64,000 nucleotides of DNA from Paramecium pentaurelia. Taxonomy: Eukaryota > Ciliophora > Oligohymenophorea > Peniculida > Parameciidae. The stretch covers positions 62,001 to 126,000 of the forward strand of contig CAJJDO010000028.1 in assembly GCA_905183005.1 (NCBI GenBank). The letters are read 5' to 3'. A program made the translations under genes and the position numbers. Numbering within the stretch: the stretch's first letter is position 1; each line of letters starts with the position of its first letter. The notes beneath the pieces are model-generated. The model was not told the origin of the DNA. It searched no databases and was given only the letters and a program-made list of their open reading frames with translations. Shown piece by piece: positions 46,936 through 59,647 of the stretch.

Positions 46936-48103
46936 TCAACCATTTGGTGATTCATCAGCATTTAACCACTTAATTCTTTTTCCATTTTCCCAAATACCTT
47001 CTTTTTTTTCTCCATTTGGGAGTGTAATCATACCTTTTCCATGTTATTTTCCATTAATCCAATATCCTTCATATTTTCTACCATTTTCCCATTAAAATAT
47101 ACCAAATCCATGTTTCTTATCATCTTTATAATCACCTTCATATTTTTTGCCATCAGCCCATTAGGTTATACCTTTACCATTCATTTTACTATTATTCCAT
47201 TGTCCTTTATATGATTTACCATCTTTCCAGTAATATTCTCCATATCCAGTTATATCATTTTCAACAAAATCCCCTTTATAATAACTGCCATCAGCAAAAG
47301 TCAAAGTTCCTTGTCCATGCTTTTTACCATTTTCATATCTACCCTAAAATATATCGAGAATAAAAAGTTTACTTCATATTTGGCTCCATCAGGCCATACT
47401 TCAACTCCTTATCCATGTTATAGATCATTTTTCCATTCTCCTTCATATCGAGCTCCTCCTTGAATGTATTAATAAATAATACCACTATGTATATAAACAC
47501 CTCTACCATTAGCCATATCATCTATCCACTATCCTTCATAAATATCACCATCCACATGAACTGAATAAGAATTACAAAAGAATTACCTAACTTTCCAAAT
47601 CCATTTGCTTTATCTTCCACCCATTCTCCTTCATAAAAACTTCTATCTGGCCATACATATTTTCCTGAACCATCTCTCATAGCATTTTTCCATTCTCCAT
47701 CATAAACACCCCCATTTTTCATTTCGATAGCTCCTAACTTAGTTCTTATTGTTTTATTTTTCGTAGATTAAACTTATGCAATATATTGATCTTCCGGTTT
47801 GTTATCATCTACACTTCTCAATATATATTACCATTTTCTCTTTTCATAAGTTTAGGAGAAGAACTATCTTCATTAGAATTGTTTCTAGCTCCTGCCATTT
47901 GAGCAACATCTTCATCCTTTAATTGATTGCTAATCTTCTCTTTACCCTATTAGTTTATTTGCTTATTATACATCAGGATCTTAATTTTAAGCAGTATCAG
48001 GTTTAGGTGTTAATTTTGATTAAGCTTATTGTTTTGAATTTGTATTGAGTTCATTTTCTTCAATTACTTTAGTTTAACATTAGCATGTACAAGAATTGCC
48101 CAT
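46936..48103 (-). CDS. MORN-repeat protein with N-terminal myristoylation/palmitoylation signal
   Basis: 346 aa with five introns (25, 23, 26, 24, 29 nt). The N-terminus MGNSCTCQCQTK has Gly2 for myristate and Cys5, Cys7 and Cys9 for palmitate, so it is probably membrane-anchored. After a disordered linker, about ten MORN units fill residues 110-345: YDGEWKNAMRDGSGKYVW, YEGEWVEDKANGFGKL, YEGEWKNDLQHGQGVEVW, YKGDFVENDITGYGEYYW, YEGDYKDDKKHGFGIFQW. It is a clear paralogue of the gene at 61302-62308 (shared HGQGVEVWPDG and DGDIYEG units). Likely role: scaffold linking membrane to cortex or cilia (inference). Confidence 0.88.
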
Positions 48104-48285
48104 TTTGAAATGAGTAAAATTTAATATTAAACTAGAAAATAATAATAATTAACTTTCAATTTAATATTCTTATTGGATTATTTACTTTTGAAATTAGGAA
48201 AGAAAAGCAATATATCTATTAATTCATTGGTTTTAAAATATTGAGTTAATTTTAGTGCTTAATAATTATTTTAATTAAATAAAAT

Positions 48286-48915
48286 ATGAAATGCTTTTGC
48301 AAAAATAAACCTAAAGACTTAATAATATCAATTAAAGATGATAATGTTATCTTTTAAACTTGTAATTATTGAATATTTCATGGATAGGCAATAACACTTA
48401 AAATGTTATCCATAAATTTCAAGGTTTTTATGATTTTAGCGATAGTAGTGATAATGATAATTAAATAATTCGATTAATGTCTTAGATATCAAATAAGAAC
48501 TTTGATAAGAATTCTATCAAATAAATCATTGAGATAAATACTAATTGTTCAAATGTATTTATGGTTCTCAAGTTAGCATTCTAAAATTTATATTAATAAT
48601 GAAACCAATATTTAACTTGTGAGTTCATCATAGTCCACATCAACAAGTAGTCCAACATTAAGGGAACCTAAAAAAAAGAAAAAGTAAAAACCAAAAAACA
48701 AAGAAATTAAGCCAAAATCTGAAGTTGATAAACCACAATAAATTTCTGATTCAAAAAATTAAAGTAAAGTTTGTTCTTTAGGGAATGAGGATATAAGAAT
48801 ATTTGAAGAAAAGATAAAATAATATACATCTGAAATAGATGATTCCTAAAAAATAGTCTTAAATCTTCCATTAGAATGGATTAAAAAATTTGGAGTTCAA
48901 AAAAAAAAGAAATGA
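48286..48915 (+). CDS. Unknown Lys/Ser-rich protein
   Basis: 193 aa with introns of 26 and 22 nt. Starts MKCFCKNKPKDLIISIKDDN; the middle carries a Ser/Asp patch (DFSDSSDNDN) and an SSSQSTSTSSPTLREPKKKK stretch; the end is helical and basic (VLNLPLEWIKKFGVQKKKK). No domain recognised. It is head-to-head with the MORN gene, 180 bp apart. Confidence 0.6.
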
Positions 48916-49324
48916 TAAATATGATGATGTTCTAATCTATAATTTTAATAATTATAACCCTTATTTTTATGTTACAAAATATAAGGGAATAGAAATCTAT
49001 ATATATATATATTTTTTGTAAGGAGTTTATTATATATAACAATTCATAAGAATGATAGCTATTAATTTTGCATAATGCATAAACATGTTATTAAATTAAG
49101 GGATTATTATTAAATACATTATCTTATAAATAATGAAAATTGTTCAAATATTTATATGAATTAAATTTTCATTAGACAATATTTATTAACAAGTATTTAT
49201 TAAATTCATAAATAATATTACTTTGAATAATAAATACTAATGATATATAAACTTATTTAAATACTTTTTTTTATTTTACTTTTTAATAAAAACTAAGTTA
49301 GAATTAGTATAATATTCTAATTTA
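48916..49324. other. AT-rich spacer
   Basis: 410 bp between two same-strand genes, with no feature seen apart from a run of TA dinucleotides near 49005. Confidence 0.5.
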
Positions 49325-51211
49325 ATGTAAAATAATATACTATTTTCAAATGGATAGGATGAAGCAATACTCTCTGAAAGAAATGAGTAGGAATAATTTC
49401 AAAGTGATCTCTCCAATGAAGATGATGAATCAAATGATTAAATTGAGAATGAGGAAGAATAAGAAATGAACCCCAAAGATTCTTAAACACCTACATTTCC
49501 AGAATAATAAATTATAAAGGATGAGACTAAGAAAAAAGATGTAAATATTTAAATAAATTATTTAGATAAAAGAAACTTGTTTGGAAAAAATTAAAGCTTA
49601 TATTGGATTTGGTAATCGAGATTTATTTATAAATGAAAAGATTGGATCAATATTTTTCTTGCCAATATCTTCTAATTGGACACTTAAAATATAGGTTACA
49701 ATTGCTTAAATCATAATTGCTATAACATCATTATCTTTATTTATAGGAGTATAATTCATAGGATAGAATATATTATTTGATACTGTATAATAATGGACTA
49801 ATAACAATATATCAGAACTATTATAGAAATAAATTTGTGAGATCACTATAGATTTTGTTTAATTATTAATAAATACTAGGGAAAATGAAATACAATTAGT
49901 AAATGTTACTTTAGATCTAATTTAATCTGAAACATTAAGATATAATGGATTATTATACAAAATGGATGATTAACTACCAAATTCAACAAGAATGTATCTA
50001 CCTAAAATAAGTATCATAGATTAATATACTCTTAATCTTGTTACTTATTCTCTTTTATCTGAATAATAAATTTCTGAAAAAAAAATCAGAAATTATCTAT
50101 CAATCAATAATATAATGTATTATAATTACTAAACTATGGGATCAACATTTTTTTGGATTTTTGATGATGGTTTTATGATGTAATATCCCGGTGTGAATGT
50201 TACTGATATCAAAATATATAATGAATATCGATTATAAATGTATAAAAGTAGAAGATATATTTCTTATATTCCTCTTGAACATACATATGACCCAATTTTG
50301 AATGAAATTTTGTAAAGGGAAGTATTACCAATAACAGATATTAATAATAAATAAATTGGTTTAATATTTTGTGAAAGAAAACCATTTACATTATATATGC
50401 TATTTTATTCAATAGCTACAAATAATCAATATAATTACACATTATTTTTGTTTACAGATTAAAATGATATAATCTATTATCAAACATAAGAATATGAAAT
50501 TAATATTGAGGAATTTTAATAAGTCATTAAGACTATGAATACAGATGATGATTCTAAGTTAAAGAAAATTAATCTCTCAAAATATCTTGTACACTCAGAA
50601 AGTGTTGAATAATATATTCATATTTATTAAGGAGATCTTTCAGGTTAACAATTTCTATTTGCATATGTTAATTATTCAGGACTTCTAGTTGGAATGTAAA
50701 ATGTTTATTTTACTTAAATAGATTTTAACCAAGTTACTTACCTAATGAAGAAATTGAACTATAGAAGAATATTTATTAAAAGAAAATTGATAATTTCAAT
50801 AAAAAATTAATTCCTATTGCTTTATCTATTCCTATCGTATATATTATTATATGTGTTTTTTATATGGTTAGGTATATTAAACCTCTTCAAAGAATTACAG
50901 AATATGCAGACTAATTATTAAAGAAATCTCAAAATTTTGATGAAAAATAATTTGAAAAATAATTTAATGATTCAACTGGAGATGATCTTATCTAACAATT
51001 AACATCATTATTTGCAAAACTTATGGGAAATCTTAATAAATCAAAATAATTGAAAAAATAAGAAATTATTGAATTCTATAATAAATAAACATACCCAAAA
51101 AATTAAAAATCAAGAGATGTTACCCCTATAATAAATGAAGTTAAAAAAATTAAATTAGATTCAATTGTAAGAGATCCTGGAGTATTGCAATTTCCAAATT
51201 TAGATGATTGA
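49325..51211 (+). CDS. Two-TM sensor-like protein with large external domain and HAMP-like linker
   Basis: 611 aa with introns of 25 and 26 nt. An acidic cytosolic N-terminus is followed by TM1 (VTIAQIIIAITSLSLFIGVQ). A 360-residue extracytoplasmic domain, rich in Asn glycosylation sites and with Cache-like strand-helix order (STFFWIFDDGFMMQYPGVN, GLIFCERKPF), comes next, then TM2 (LIPIALSIPIVYIIICVFYM). Immediately after TM2 the sequence RYIKPLQRITEYADQLLKKS fits the start of a HAMP linker (x-PLxxI), with a coiled coil beyond. No catalytic domain follows, so it may signal through partners. The ATG is followed by TAA read as Gln (MQNNILFSNG). Confidence 0.72.
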
Positions 51212-51703
51212 ATATATACTTTAATAAAATCATATATAAAAATTAATAAAGAATTTCATATTTAATTTATAATAAATTTAAACTTGAAATTGTGTAATTT
51301 CAATTATAATAATATAGAAATCATAATCTCATTATAGTTTTTATATATTCTAATAATTATTCATTAACAAAAATCATCCTATTTCCCTACTCTATATGAT
51401 TCTAATATAATATCAACAGTGAGATTTAAAAATTAACCGGTATTTTTAATTTAAATCTTTTAGTTTGATAATATGCAATTTTAATGTAAAATGTTATATA
51501 CCAATATGAAAAATGCAAAAAAATAAAAAATCTTATTATTTATAATTTATCAGATTTTTTGTTTTCCAATTAAAGAAATATTATGCTTATTAAATTATAC
51601 TTTTAATTCATAAGCGATAAGATAGTTTTGGATTAAATGAATCAGAATATAATATTTGATGAAAAGAGAATTAAAGAAATTTTGAGGATATGAAAGTCAT
51701 AGA
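51212..51703. other. AT-rich spacer with possible alternative 5' end of the next gene
   Basis: 490 bp. An alternative start at 51690 (MKVIE) is followed at once by an in-frame TGA and then by QQIIVFKVKHNITNKLQN, which would suit the N-terminus of an NT-C2 domain. No other feature. Confidence 0.4.
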
Positions 51704-53935
51704 ATGATAATAAATTATTGTTTTTAAAGTAAAACATAATATTACTAATAAGCTATAAAATAGTTTTATTAGACAGATCTGATTATAGTAACAGAAAGGA
51801 GATTTAAAATAAAACTATAGAATATCAAAGAGATGATTGAATAATTCACATACAAGACTTGTTTGTTTAATCAAAAGGTATTAAGATGATAATTTAATAA
51901 ATAATAATAATAATTTATTACAGCTGATGCTTCATCTAGAAATCGAAGTATAATCTTTGCAGTTCTTTATTGAAAAATAATCAGAATAATGCAAAATAAT
52001 CATTCTTGATGGTAGATTACAAATCTTATATTTAGAAAATGAATCAAAAATTTTGATGTCTAAAATATTGAGTCAATGTTCAAGTGTATAAGATATTAAT
52101 GAAGTAGTTGAATTTGATTTTAATTATACTTAAAATCGATATGTAAATTTAATAAATCTTATCTAGTTAAAAATAATGGTCTAAGATTGTAAAATATGCT
52201 ATGGAGAAGCAATTCTGAATTTAGGTTTTTATATTGAAAATAATTTACCATTGGTTATTGATAAAATTCCTATTCATAATAGATATGATTAAGAAGCTTA
52301 TATTTAAGTGGGATTAGCATGGAACTAATTAAATTAAACTGAATATAAAAGACTCGTAAACAATAAAAGGTAATAAATATTTGTCAAAATTTTAGTAAAA
52401 TGAATATGGATATAAAATAAAGTGAAGAATGGCTTAAGTAAAAGAGAGAATGTTAACATTCCCCAATATAGTAAAGAGGGGAAAATTTAAATCATAATCG
52501 AGAAGAGACATTAAAAAAATATTAAGAATAACCATGTAATTTTGAAAATCTCTTGAAATATTCAGAAATAGATAAATTAAATGATGCTGATATAAATGTT
52601 AAACGAGTATAAACTGTTAGAGTTTAGAAAGTTTGTTTATCATAATAAAAATCTAAAGAAGAAAAATTTGATTTAGATTGTCCAACAGTTTTAAGAGAGA
52701 ATAAATTTGTTATTCCAGGAAAGAATAGGACTAAAATTGTATAGAATTAAGAAGAAATCTTAAGAGGATCAACAAAACCTAAAGCTAATCCTAAAAAAAT
52801 AGAATAATTTGATAATTTTAATTCAAGACCAACTTAAAATGAATAAGCTTTATTATTATCTTGTAGATAATTGGAGGTTGGAGAATAGGATGATAATTTT
52901 ATATAAATATAGAATCAGGCATTAAAGAATTAGAATAAATAAACAAAGTAATAAAATGAAAAGTTGTAAGAATAGATAAAAAAATCAGAAGCTGCTTTTA
53001 ATTTATTATCAGAAACTTATATTGCACTTTAATAAGATTACAAAAGAATTTAGATTTAAAATTTCAATAATAATATTAGCAATTCTTTATCTGATAAGAA
53101 TAGTAAGGAATTTTAATAGATTAAAAAGGAATCTGAAATACTTAAAAAAGAGATTGAAATACTTTTAAGAGAAAATGATATTTTAAAAGATGAGAAGGAT
53201 TAATAAAAAAAATAATATATTTATGAAATATCTAAATTGAATGAAGAATTAAGTAAATATAAAAATACTATGTATGAATTATAAAATGAAAAAAATTAAC
53301 TTTAAAACTATATTTAATCTTAAAAGGATTCATAAATAAATCAATATTGTTATATTTGTCTTCAAAAGGATGAATTATAAGGAAATAAAGATAAAATATA
53401 GTATAAAACAAATATTTGCCTAGAGAATATCTAATAAATAAATGATGATAAAGGAAAGGCAAAGACTTCTAAATATTAAATTGATAATTTATTAAAGAAT
53501 GAAGGAAAGTAGAAGTAATATAAAATTTACCTTTAGATTAAACTAATTATCAGAATAAGAATTATAAAATTTGGTCTTTGAATATTCTAATGAATTATAA
53601 ATAACTTTAAAAGAAAATCAATAATTAAGTATAGATTTAATATATTTTTAAGTATTGAATTCAAAAAAAGACTAAATTAGATTAGAGAGTTATCAAAAAG
53701 AACTAGAAATAACAAAAGTAATAATTAATAATAATTAAAATAGAGAATTGTAAAACTTAGTGATTAAAGATGTAGTTCATTAGAACATTAAATAATGTAA
53801 TTAGAGAAGGCTGTTTTAAATGGTAAATAGAATATTGCTGATATGATTAATGCAGTAATGGAATGTGGTGGATAAAAACTTTATGATCAAATGGAAAGAT
53901 GTTTAGCATTTAGAAGAAGTTTAAAAATAGATTGA
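51704..53935 (+). CDS. NT-C2-domain coiled-coil protein
   Basis: About 692 aa; exons joined over introns of 24 (optional), 46, 26, 22 and 35 nt. The N-terminal 200 residues resemble the NT-C2 (EEIG1/EHBP1) membrane-binding domain: EMIEQFTYKTCLFNQK, LMLHLEIEVQSLQFFIE, CKICYGEAILNLGFYIENNL and AYIQVGLAWNQ. The rest is Gln/Lys/Glu-rich coiled coil (KSEAAFNLLSETYIALQQ, KKESEILKKEIEILLRENDI) with a CYICLQKDEL patch. It ends in a conserved-looking IADMINAVMECGGQKLYDQM helix. The start is unsure: 51704 keeps one frame but gives a poor domain edge, and a better-looking edge lies behind a TGA. The 46-nt intron is long for this genome and the 35-nt one ends in TAGAG. Confidence 0.65.
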
Positions 53936-54037
53936 AATTTACACTAAAATTTATTAGAAATTTTTGATTGATTGAATAACATTTGTTATTAATTTATAAT
54001 TAACTATTCCTACTTAAGACATAATCATAAATGTAAA

Positions 54038-55644
54038 TCAATCTTCTTTTAGATGTGCATTATCAATAGGAAAGTTCTTTTCCAAACTAGTTGCACTAAC
54101 TGCATATTGTCCATTTCCATCAAGAATATTCTCTTAATTTTTATCTAATTAATAAATAAAAATAGAAAGCACAAATGCAATGGCTCCTAAAATTGATAAC
54201 ATAATTTATGAATAATAATATGTTCCATAATATCTAAAAATAATAAATATTAATACGCTCTTAAAGCTCCAACAGCTAGAGGCACAAGAGTGAATGTGAA
54301 ATTATATACAGCAATAACCAAAGCATATGCTTTACCTAAAGTATCAGGTCTTACCAAAAATACAATTCCAGTCCAAGCAGAAGCAAATGCTAAAGCCAAT
54401 GAAGTTCCAAGTAAGATAAGAGATAAAAATGGAAAAACATACCATATCATCAAATGAGAAAAAGTACATAATAAAGTTGCAAATATTAGCTATATAAATT
54501 AAAATAAATTTACTAATGATGATCTTTAGCCATATTTATCTGTGTAACTACCAAATAATGGTGTAAAGAGTCCAGTTATGAACCACATAATTGAAACTAC
54601 AAAACCTGCTTCAATCTCTGATTCTTCAGTCACTCCAAACCATCTCTCAGATAGTAATCCAACTGAAATATTTATGAATCCTAATACTGAACTATAAATT
54701 AATGCATAACACCAACTAACAAGCCAAAATATTTTTGGAAACATTTCAATAGCTTAAACTGCATCTGGTTAAGATACAATCTATCCATCTTCTCCATTTT
54801 CATTTGCTTATTAATTCTACTCTACTTCTATTATTTCTTCTTAAACATTCTTATCATAATTTATATCAACTTCATTTATATTCTTCCCACCACTTTATCT
54901 AGGACTACGATTTTCTGATTTTAAAACAGAATATTTGACTTAATCATAATTCACTAATTCCAATAAATGTTTTTCTGCATTTTTATCTAACATCACAGTA
55001 ATTATTCCACATATTAAGCTAAATGAATTAAAAAATATTCCACTAGATACTGCTACTAATAAACCATATTCTAAAGCCAATTTAGGGCATAAATACATTG
55101 TTAATATAGACCCTAAAGTTGCAAAAAATTCATTCAAACCAACTGCAAAACCCTATAATAGTTAATCAACAATACCAAAAAGTCATCTTTAAAATATGGA
55201 GAAATAAATGAGGTTTATGTAGGAACAACAGATTCTATGCCCCAACCTGATATGATTCTGCCTAAATACATAACCATGAAGCTTTTTAAGTGAACTCCAT
55301 AGACAAATATTATTTGCCCCATCATTACTAAAATCACCATAAGAATTAACACTATTCTATCACCCTTTTAATCCCTAATTTCTGAATAAAAATTATATCA
55401 TACTTCCGCTAATAAATGGAAGAAAAATATTAGCAAATGAATATAAACTATACAACCCTCCATAATATAACTCAAAGGCTTCAGGTGTCATTATATCAGC
55501 AAAATGTGCCTATAATGTGTTGTGCAAAGAAGTTGGAATATCAAAACAATAAAATGCTCCCAAAACAAGCCATATACAAAATCCAAGGACACCCCATCTA
55601 TACTTATAGTGGCATTTGTTTAGAAATGGAAAGCATTATCTCAT
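54038..55644 (-). CDS. MFSD1-like major facilitator transporter
   Basis: 512 aa with introns of 22, 23 and 23 nt and about 12 hydrophobic helices. After MRQCFPFLNKCHYKYRWGV comes TM1 (LGFCIWLVLGAFYCFDIP) and LQAHFADIMTPEAFELYYGG, as in MFSD1 and its relatives. Further landmarks: YLGRIISGWGIESVVPTQTS (TM4-5), GFAVGLNEFFATLGSILTMY, a 90-residue acidic loop between the halves, and FGSYTDKYGQRSS (second-half A-motif). MFSD1 is a lysosomal dipeptide/lysine-containing peptide exporter in animals; the substrate here is inferred only. It ends in a Lys/Glu cytosolic tail and lies tail-to-tail with the NT-C2 gene. Confidence 0.85.
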
Positions 55645-56582
55645 CAAGATTTTATTAAATATATCGTTTTTATTTTGTAATTTTTTTAAATTCACTATTC
55701 ATAAAATTTTAATTACTAATTCTATTCATTCTTAATCTGTTGTATAAAACTATCCAGATTTTAATGATAAACTAAAATAGTATTAAATAATCAAATGTGA
55801 AAAATCATTTTATTTCCCCATTTGAATAATAATAATAAAAAATATATAGTTTAAAATTAAATTCATAGTAATATCCTAATATATATATCTTTAATATTAT
55901 TGATATAATAATTAATACACAAATTTTTATCATTTTCTATTATTAATTATATTTAATTATTTAATATTTCATAAGATATTATAATTTATTACATTTCATT
56001 ATAAATATAAATTAAAATACTTTTGAATCTTCTTTAGATCACATATTTATTTTTGTAAATAAATTTAGAATTTAATTTTAAATAATAGTTCTAATAGAAC
56101 AACTAGAATAAAATAAAACAATTAATTTGAAATTGAATATTTATACTTCTATTCGAAATCTAAATGAATTGATTATTGATAATAAGTAAAGATTTAATGG
56201 TTATATTAATATAAATAATGCAGATTATGTAGAAATATTATAATAAACAAAAGTAAATAGATAATATTATAATGAAATATTTATTTAGATACAATATTTA
56301 ATTATAAATATATAAGAAAATAGCAATCCAACATAATTATAAGAAATTGATAAGTAGAATTAGATAGTGAAATTATTTATTAATATAGATTAAATAATAA
56401 TAATTAGATAAAATAATTCATTAATACTACCTTTTGGAATATTAAAAAAAGTAAATGAGTAATTTAAAAACTTATAAAGCTTTTACAACAGAAATAAATG
56501 TAAAAGATTTAAATTAATTATTGAAATATAATTGTTTAATACTTAATCTAAATTAAACATTCTATTAAATTATATTATTAAT
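55645..56582. other. Spacer with one long Met-less open frame
   Basis: 940 bp between two minus-strand genes. A plus-strand frame is free of TGA from about 56030 to 56675 (roughly 210 codons) but has no ATG, is almost only Ile/Asn/Gln/Leu/Lys and overlaps the end of the next gene. With TGA as the only stop and such AT content this can occur by chance, so it is not called. Confidence 0.45.
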
Positions 56583-57311
56583 TCATATTAATTTATTCCA
56601 TAGGTATTGACAAACTTTAACAGGTTCATTCTCAATAATTTTTTCACTTTCTACCCATGAATTTTTTGGAATTTAACCTAATTATTATATCAATATTATA
56701 CCATTGTTTCTTCTTTTCCATAAAATATAATACATTTTATTTTTATTTTTTTTAATTTAAACAGCTCTACCAATTTTTTCAACTTTATCACCTTATTCAA
56801 AAGAACCATCATAATTAATCAAAGCACATTATTAATATTGTTACATCATATCAGATTAGATAGATTATTATTTGTCTTAAGAACCAGGTGATCTTTATAA
56901 ATCATAGTGATGAATAACATTTTTTGACATTTTTAATTCTTTAATGAGTCTCAATTAAGATTATAGAATAAGTCTAACATCGTCTTTGAGAGTATTGATT
57001 TAATGTTAAAATTCGCTAATTTTTGTGTTAAAAGTAGATAGTTCACTTTTTTAAGGTGGGACTTCTACAAAATCTTCAATTTAAGGAGGTTAATCTAATG
57101 GATCAAAATAGAAGGTTTTTCCAAGCATTTGAACACTCATTTTATATTCTGATATCATATTTGAATCTGCTGGTACTTTGTCTGCTTTTTCCCATGTTGA
57201 TTATGAGATTGGATAACCAGCCCATTTAACTAAAAAATATAGTTAATCATTTATAGTTCTGGAATCTAGAATGGCTTCCATAGAAAAGAGCTTTCTTTTA
57301 ATTTTGTTCAT
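56583..57311 (-). CDS. HP1-like chromodomain protein (chromo plus chromo-shadow-like)
   Basis: 234 aa (one 24-nt in-frame intron between RRNNG and QIPKN). Residues 8-60 are a chromodomain: FSMEAILDSRTINDQLYFLV followed by KWAGYPISQSTWEKADKV. The aromatic cage (F/Y, W of KW, Y of GY) that holds methyl-lysine is present. A helical linker follows, and the C-terminal 75 residues (KIGRAVQIKKNKNKMYYILW, then NSWVESEKIIENEPVKVCQY, LWNKLI) look like a chromo-shadow domain for dimerisation. The layout is that of HP1/Pdd-like proteins. In ciliates such proteins bind H3K9me3/H3K27me3 and several act in heterochromatin or developmental DNA elimination. Start is the first ATG; a second one in frame is ten codons on. 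Confidence 0.82.
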
Positions 57312-57390
57312 TATTATTGTTAAAAATAATTTTCTAAAAACACACTTTTAATTTTTAAAAGCACACTAATTATAGAAATAAACTATGGCT

Positions 57391-57981
57391 TCAAATTTCT
57401 TAATGTTTAATTTATTTAATATATTTCATTTAAACATATTCATCAATTTCAAAAGACATATCATCTTATTTTACCTGATATCCTTCTATTGTGTCAGTTA
57501 ATTTAAGTTATAAACTTTTGGTCTCTTCAGCAAAATAATTTATCCTTCGAGGCAAAGATGGTAATCTTTAATGAAAAGGTTTCGTAGTATTGACAGATTA
57601 AGATTTTTAACGAGGCTCAGTTTTAAATTTTAATTCCTTTTTGTTAACTTAGTTAGGTTATTATTAATTGTTCATTTTTAATAATTTTTCATACTTTGAC
57701 CTATTTTTAATTCTATAGTTTGAAGGAGATCCTTAACTTTAATTCACTGGTGATATTTGACTACAGTTTATAGGAGAAAATATTGCACCTTAATCGATTT
57801 TGTAATGATTTGAAGGCGATATTCTTCTTAAGTTTCGAGTTCCCCAACATGATTAACCAATTCTAGTGGGGATGACAATTATATTTATTTTTTTCTTACT
57901 TTCCTATTCTATTTCTTTAAGAATTAAGTCCTTGATAATTTATTTTATGCTTTTTGGTTGCCTTTTAAACGGTGATTGCAT
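57391..57981 (-). CDS. Unknown basic Ser/Pro-rich protein
   Basis: 196 aa, no intron. Begins MQSPFKRQPKSIKQIIKDLI, has a string of S-P motifs (RRISPSN, IFSPINCSQISPVNQSQGSP) followed by basic blocks (KPFHQRLPSLPRRINYF) and an acidic end (VKQDDMSFEIDEYVQMKYI). The many SP sites suggest a phosphorylated, disordered protein. It lies 80 bp upstream of the chromodomain gene on the same strand; no link is shown. Confidence 0.6.
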
Positions 57982-58046
57982 ATTAATTAATAAATATATA
58001 ATAACATAAAGAAATTTATTTATTTATTAAACTAATTATAAATAAA

Positions 58047-58537
58047 ATGAACCAAGGAAATTCTTCATAATATAAAGTAAATGATTATTATAACCTATTG
58101 GAAGTAAATTATAAAAATTATTACAGAATAATGGTTTTATTTTTTTACAATTTTAGTTATATTGGGAATTTTGCAATTTTAGTTATATGGGAATCATGCT
58201 AACCTATCTATTCAACTTAACAAAGGAAAGAAACAGTTTTAACATTTTTATGATATATCAATCTGTTTTAGAAAAAGGTATAATATTATATATTGCAATA
58301 TGTTTTTACAATTTTAAACAAAATTTCTATTTTGAATTTAAAAAGCTATATTATACAAAAACAGAAATAAAGTCTTTTTTTTAATTCTTAAAATCCAAAA
58401 ATTCTTATATTATAAGTACAATTGTTAATAATTCTCATTTTTTCTCATAATATTTAATTCAAATTAATTATATAGTTTTGAGCAATCAATCAATATTAAA
58501 TTTAATATTTTTAATAAGTTATCATTCACAAAAATGA
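58047..58537 (+). CDS. Small hydrophobic protein of unknown function
   Basis: 155 aa with one 23-nt intron (GTAAATTA...TATTACAG), or 146 aa if a further 27-nt in-frame intron (GTTATATTGGG...TTTTAG) is removed. After MNQGNSSQYKVNDYYNLLE come three or four hydrophobic stretches (YMGIMLTYLFNL, KGIILYIAICFYNF, YIVLSNQSILNLIFLISY). No family recognised. Start and first intron look convincing; the 3' part is low complexity. Confidence 0.45.
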
Positions 58538-59320
58538 TTGAATTGAATTAGGAGTATGTATTTAAATAAATATTTAACAATGATTCATTAATAAATATTT
58601 CATTATATTATAAAAAACTTTAATAAATTTCAATTAAATAAATTTTATTATAATGATTGTTTATATTTCAAACCAATGTAATAGGAAATTAAATGATATA
58701 AATTATTAAATAAATAACTTTAAACTATTTAAAAATTTGGAGGATATCAAAGATTAGAAGTTGATAATACTGTAATTATAGTTTATATTGTATATTTTTA
58801 TGATATAGGAAGAATCTTCCTATAAGGAAACAAAAAAGGATTTTTTTTCTATTTAAAATAACTGATCTAAGTGTTTCAAGCTATAATCTATAAACTAAGG
58901 TTAAATCATTTATATCTGCTTTGTAGGGTCTTTTAAAATAATTATTAATATTATAATTTTATACCTATTTGCCTTTAATTTTTTAATTTTTTAGTCAAAT
59001 TCTTTAATAATAATTGAACAAATATATCAATTGTAATTAATCATTTAATTTTCATATTCTATTAAAATTTCTTACTTTATTTTAACGATGTCATACTTTG
59101 TCTTAGAATATTAAAATGTAGAGTTTAAATTATTTTATAAATATTGAACTTTTTTAATTAGCGTGATAGGTTCATAATAGTAGTAAGATAATTAGGATCT
59201 TTAAATCCAAAATTTCTACTGTTCAAATAATATGAAAGAGATATTCAAATAATAAGTTACTATATGAATATTTAATGAAACAGTATCAAGTAAAACAAAA
59301 GAAATAATTTAATCAAAACT
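58538..59320. other. AT-rich spacer
   Basis: 780 bp with no supportable gene, repeat or RNA. Confidence 0.5.
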
Positions 59321-59647
59321 TCAATAATCGGAATCTATAGGAACCCTTATGCATGATTTAAGTTATTATTTTTTTGGAGATTCCTCAAGTGTCGGATTAA
59401 GATTATATATTTCTTTTGTCATTTTAACTTATGTTATAAGTCTATCTCTGAATCGATAGATATCTTCATCTTGATATCTAAGAAAAATTGTAATTGTGGG
59501 TGCAAATTTGACTTATTTCGAAATTTTTTTATTTTTGAAGGAGTCAGTGCTTTCAAGATCAAATACTGAATATAGTTTATCTTCAATGAAGTCTTATATT
59601 TTGATAGGTGTACTAAAGTTTAATTTAGGTCCTTTGATTTGATTCAT
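59321..59647 (-). CDS. Small unknown protein
   Basis: 108 aa, no intron. Charged and mostly folded-looking: MNQIKGPKLNFSTPIKIQDF, KFAPTITIFLRYQDEDIYRF, RDRLITQVKMTKEIYNLNP. No family recognised. The higher share of G and C compared with the flanks and the clean ATG and TGA support it. Confidence 0.55.

Noticed and set aside
55437..55658. Plus-strand 73-residue ORF
   Set aside because: Antisense to the first exons of the MFSD1-like transporter.
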